Assembly: GCA_041725895.1 (NCBI GenBank)
Contig: JBGRQA010000011.1
Span: 62,001 to 126,000, forward strand
Length of the DNA stretch: 64,000 nt
Direction of reading: 5' to 3'
From: JBGRQA01 sp041725895
GTDB taxonomy: Bacteria; Bacteroidota; Bacteroidia; Bacteroidales; Marinifilaceae
Of this stretch, positions 63,942-64,000 are shown piece by piece. Both the position numbers and the translations under genes were made by a program. Below the pieces are notes generated by a model. That model made no database searches. It was not told the origin of the DNA and saw only the letters and a program-made list of their open reading frames with translations. The stretch's first letter is position 1, and every line of letters begins with the position of its first letter.

Positions 63942-64000
63942 AAATCTTTTAATTTATATGCATTTCAGAACAACACGACCAATAGAACGCAACATTTCTG

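Overview
The window looks like the chromosome of a Bacteroidota bacterium, probably a marine or anaerobic Bacteroidales/Marinilabiliales-type organism. This rests on TonB-dependent and OMP beta-barrel receptors with carboxypeptidase-regulatory-like domains, lipoproteins with acidic residues after the lipobox Cys, families typical of the phylum (DUF6266, DUF6913, DUF5668, DUF5074, DUF5808), TAnnTTTG -7 boxes and weak Shine-Dalgarno sites. No rRNA, tRNA or CRISPR array was seen.

Left end (1-3960, minus strand): a streptolysin-S-like thiazole/oxazole-modified microcin (TOMM/LAP) cluster. In transcription order it has a small HTH regulator, a 36-residue precursor peptide (3399-3509) whose core is CCCSCCCSCC, an E1-like leader-binding protein, a YcaO cyclodehydratase ending in PHPFP and a SagB-type dehydrogenase. 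The cluster runs off the left edge, so transporter and protease genes are probably outside the window. A palindromic operator candidate overlaps the precursor promoter, and hairpins separate the precursor from the enzyme genes. This is the most interesting system here.

4-20 kb: accessory and orphan genes. These include a DUF5808 protein, a BACON-like lipoprotein, a pair of large unrecognised proteins, a methyltransferase, a hydrolase and a double GNAT protein. There is also a second antimicrobial-type unit (15.6-17.4 kb): a double-glycine-leader peptide with a CPBP-type immunity protein. Next to it lies an array of ten CCCGGG-type cores at a 20-21 bp period. TM2, DUF2752, ASCH and alcohol dehydrogenase genes follow.

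21-37 kb: an outer-membrane receptor with an OmpR-type two-component system; an Ntn-hydrolase (proteasome-like) protein; an MBL hydrolase; a cobalamin-riboswitch-controlled BtuB-like receptor with a DUF5074 propeller lipoprotein; FetAB-like exporter genes; a DEAD-box helicase; and a LytS/LytTR plus LiaF-like envelope-stress operon.

37-53.6 kb: a housekeeping block (ligA, exonuclease, DUF6913, dapA, LpoB-like and COG3014-like lipoproteins), then an H-NOX gas sensor with two histidine kinases, a probable pseudo-esterase, two YceI proteins, an AraC regulator and a DUF6266 gene preceded by 11-bp direct repeats.

53.6-64 kb: a 2.2 kb non-coding repeat region (a MITE-like inverted repeat and about 2.3 copies of a 300-355 bp repeat). 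It is followed by an anaerobic asparagine/aspartate catabolism module (Dcu-type C4-dicarboxylate antiporter, asparaginase II, porin, aspartase) with a divergent Crp/Fnr regulator. Two GGTGA-N6-TCACC palindromes, one in the divergent intergenic region and one upstream of aspA, suggest one regulon. A structured leader precedes aspA. A MATE exporter closes the window.
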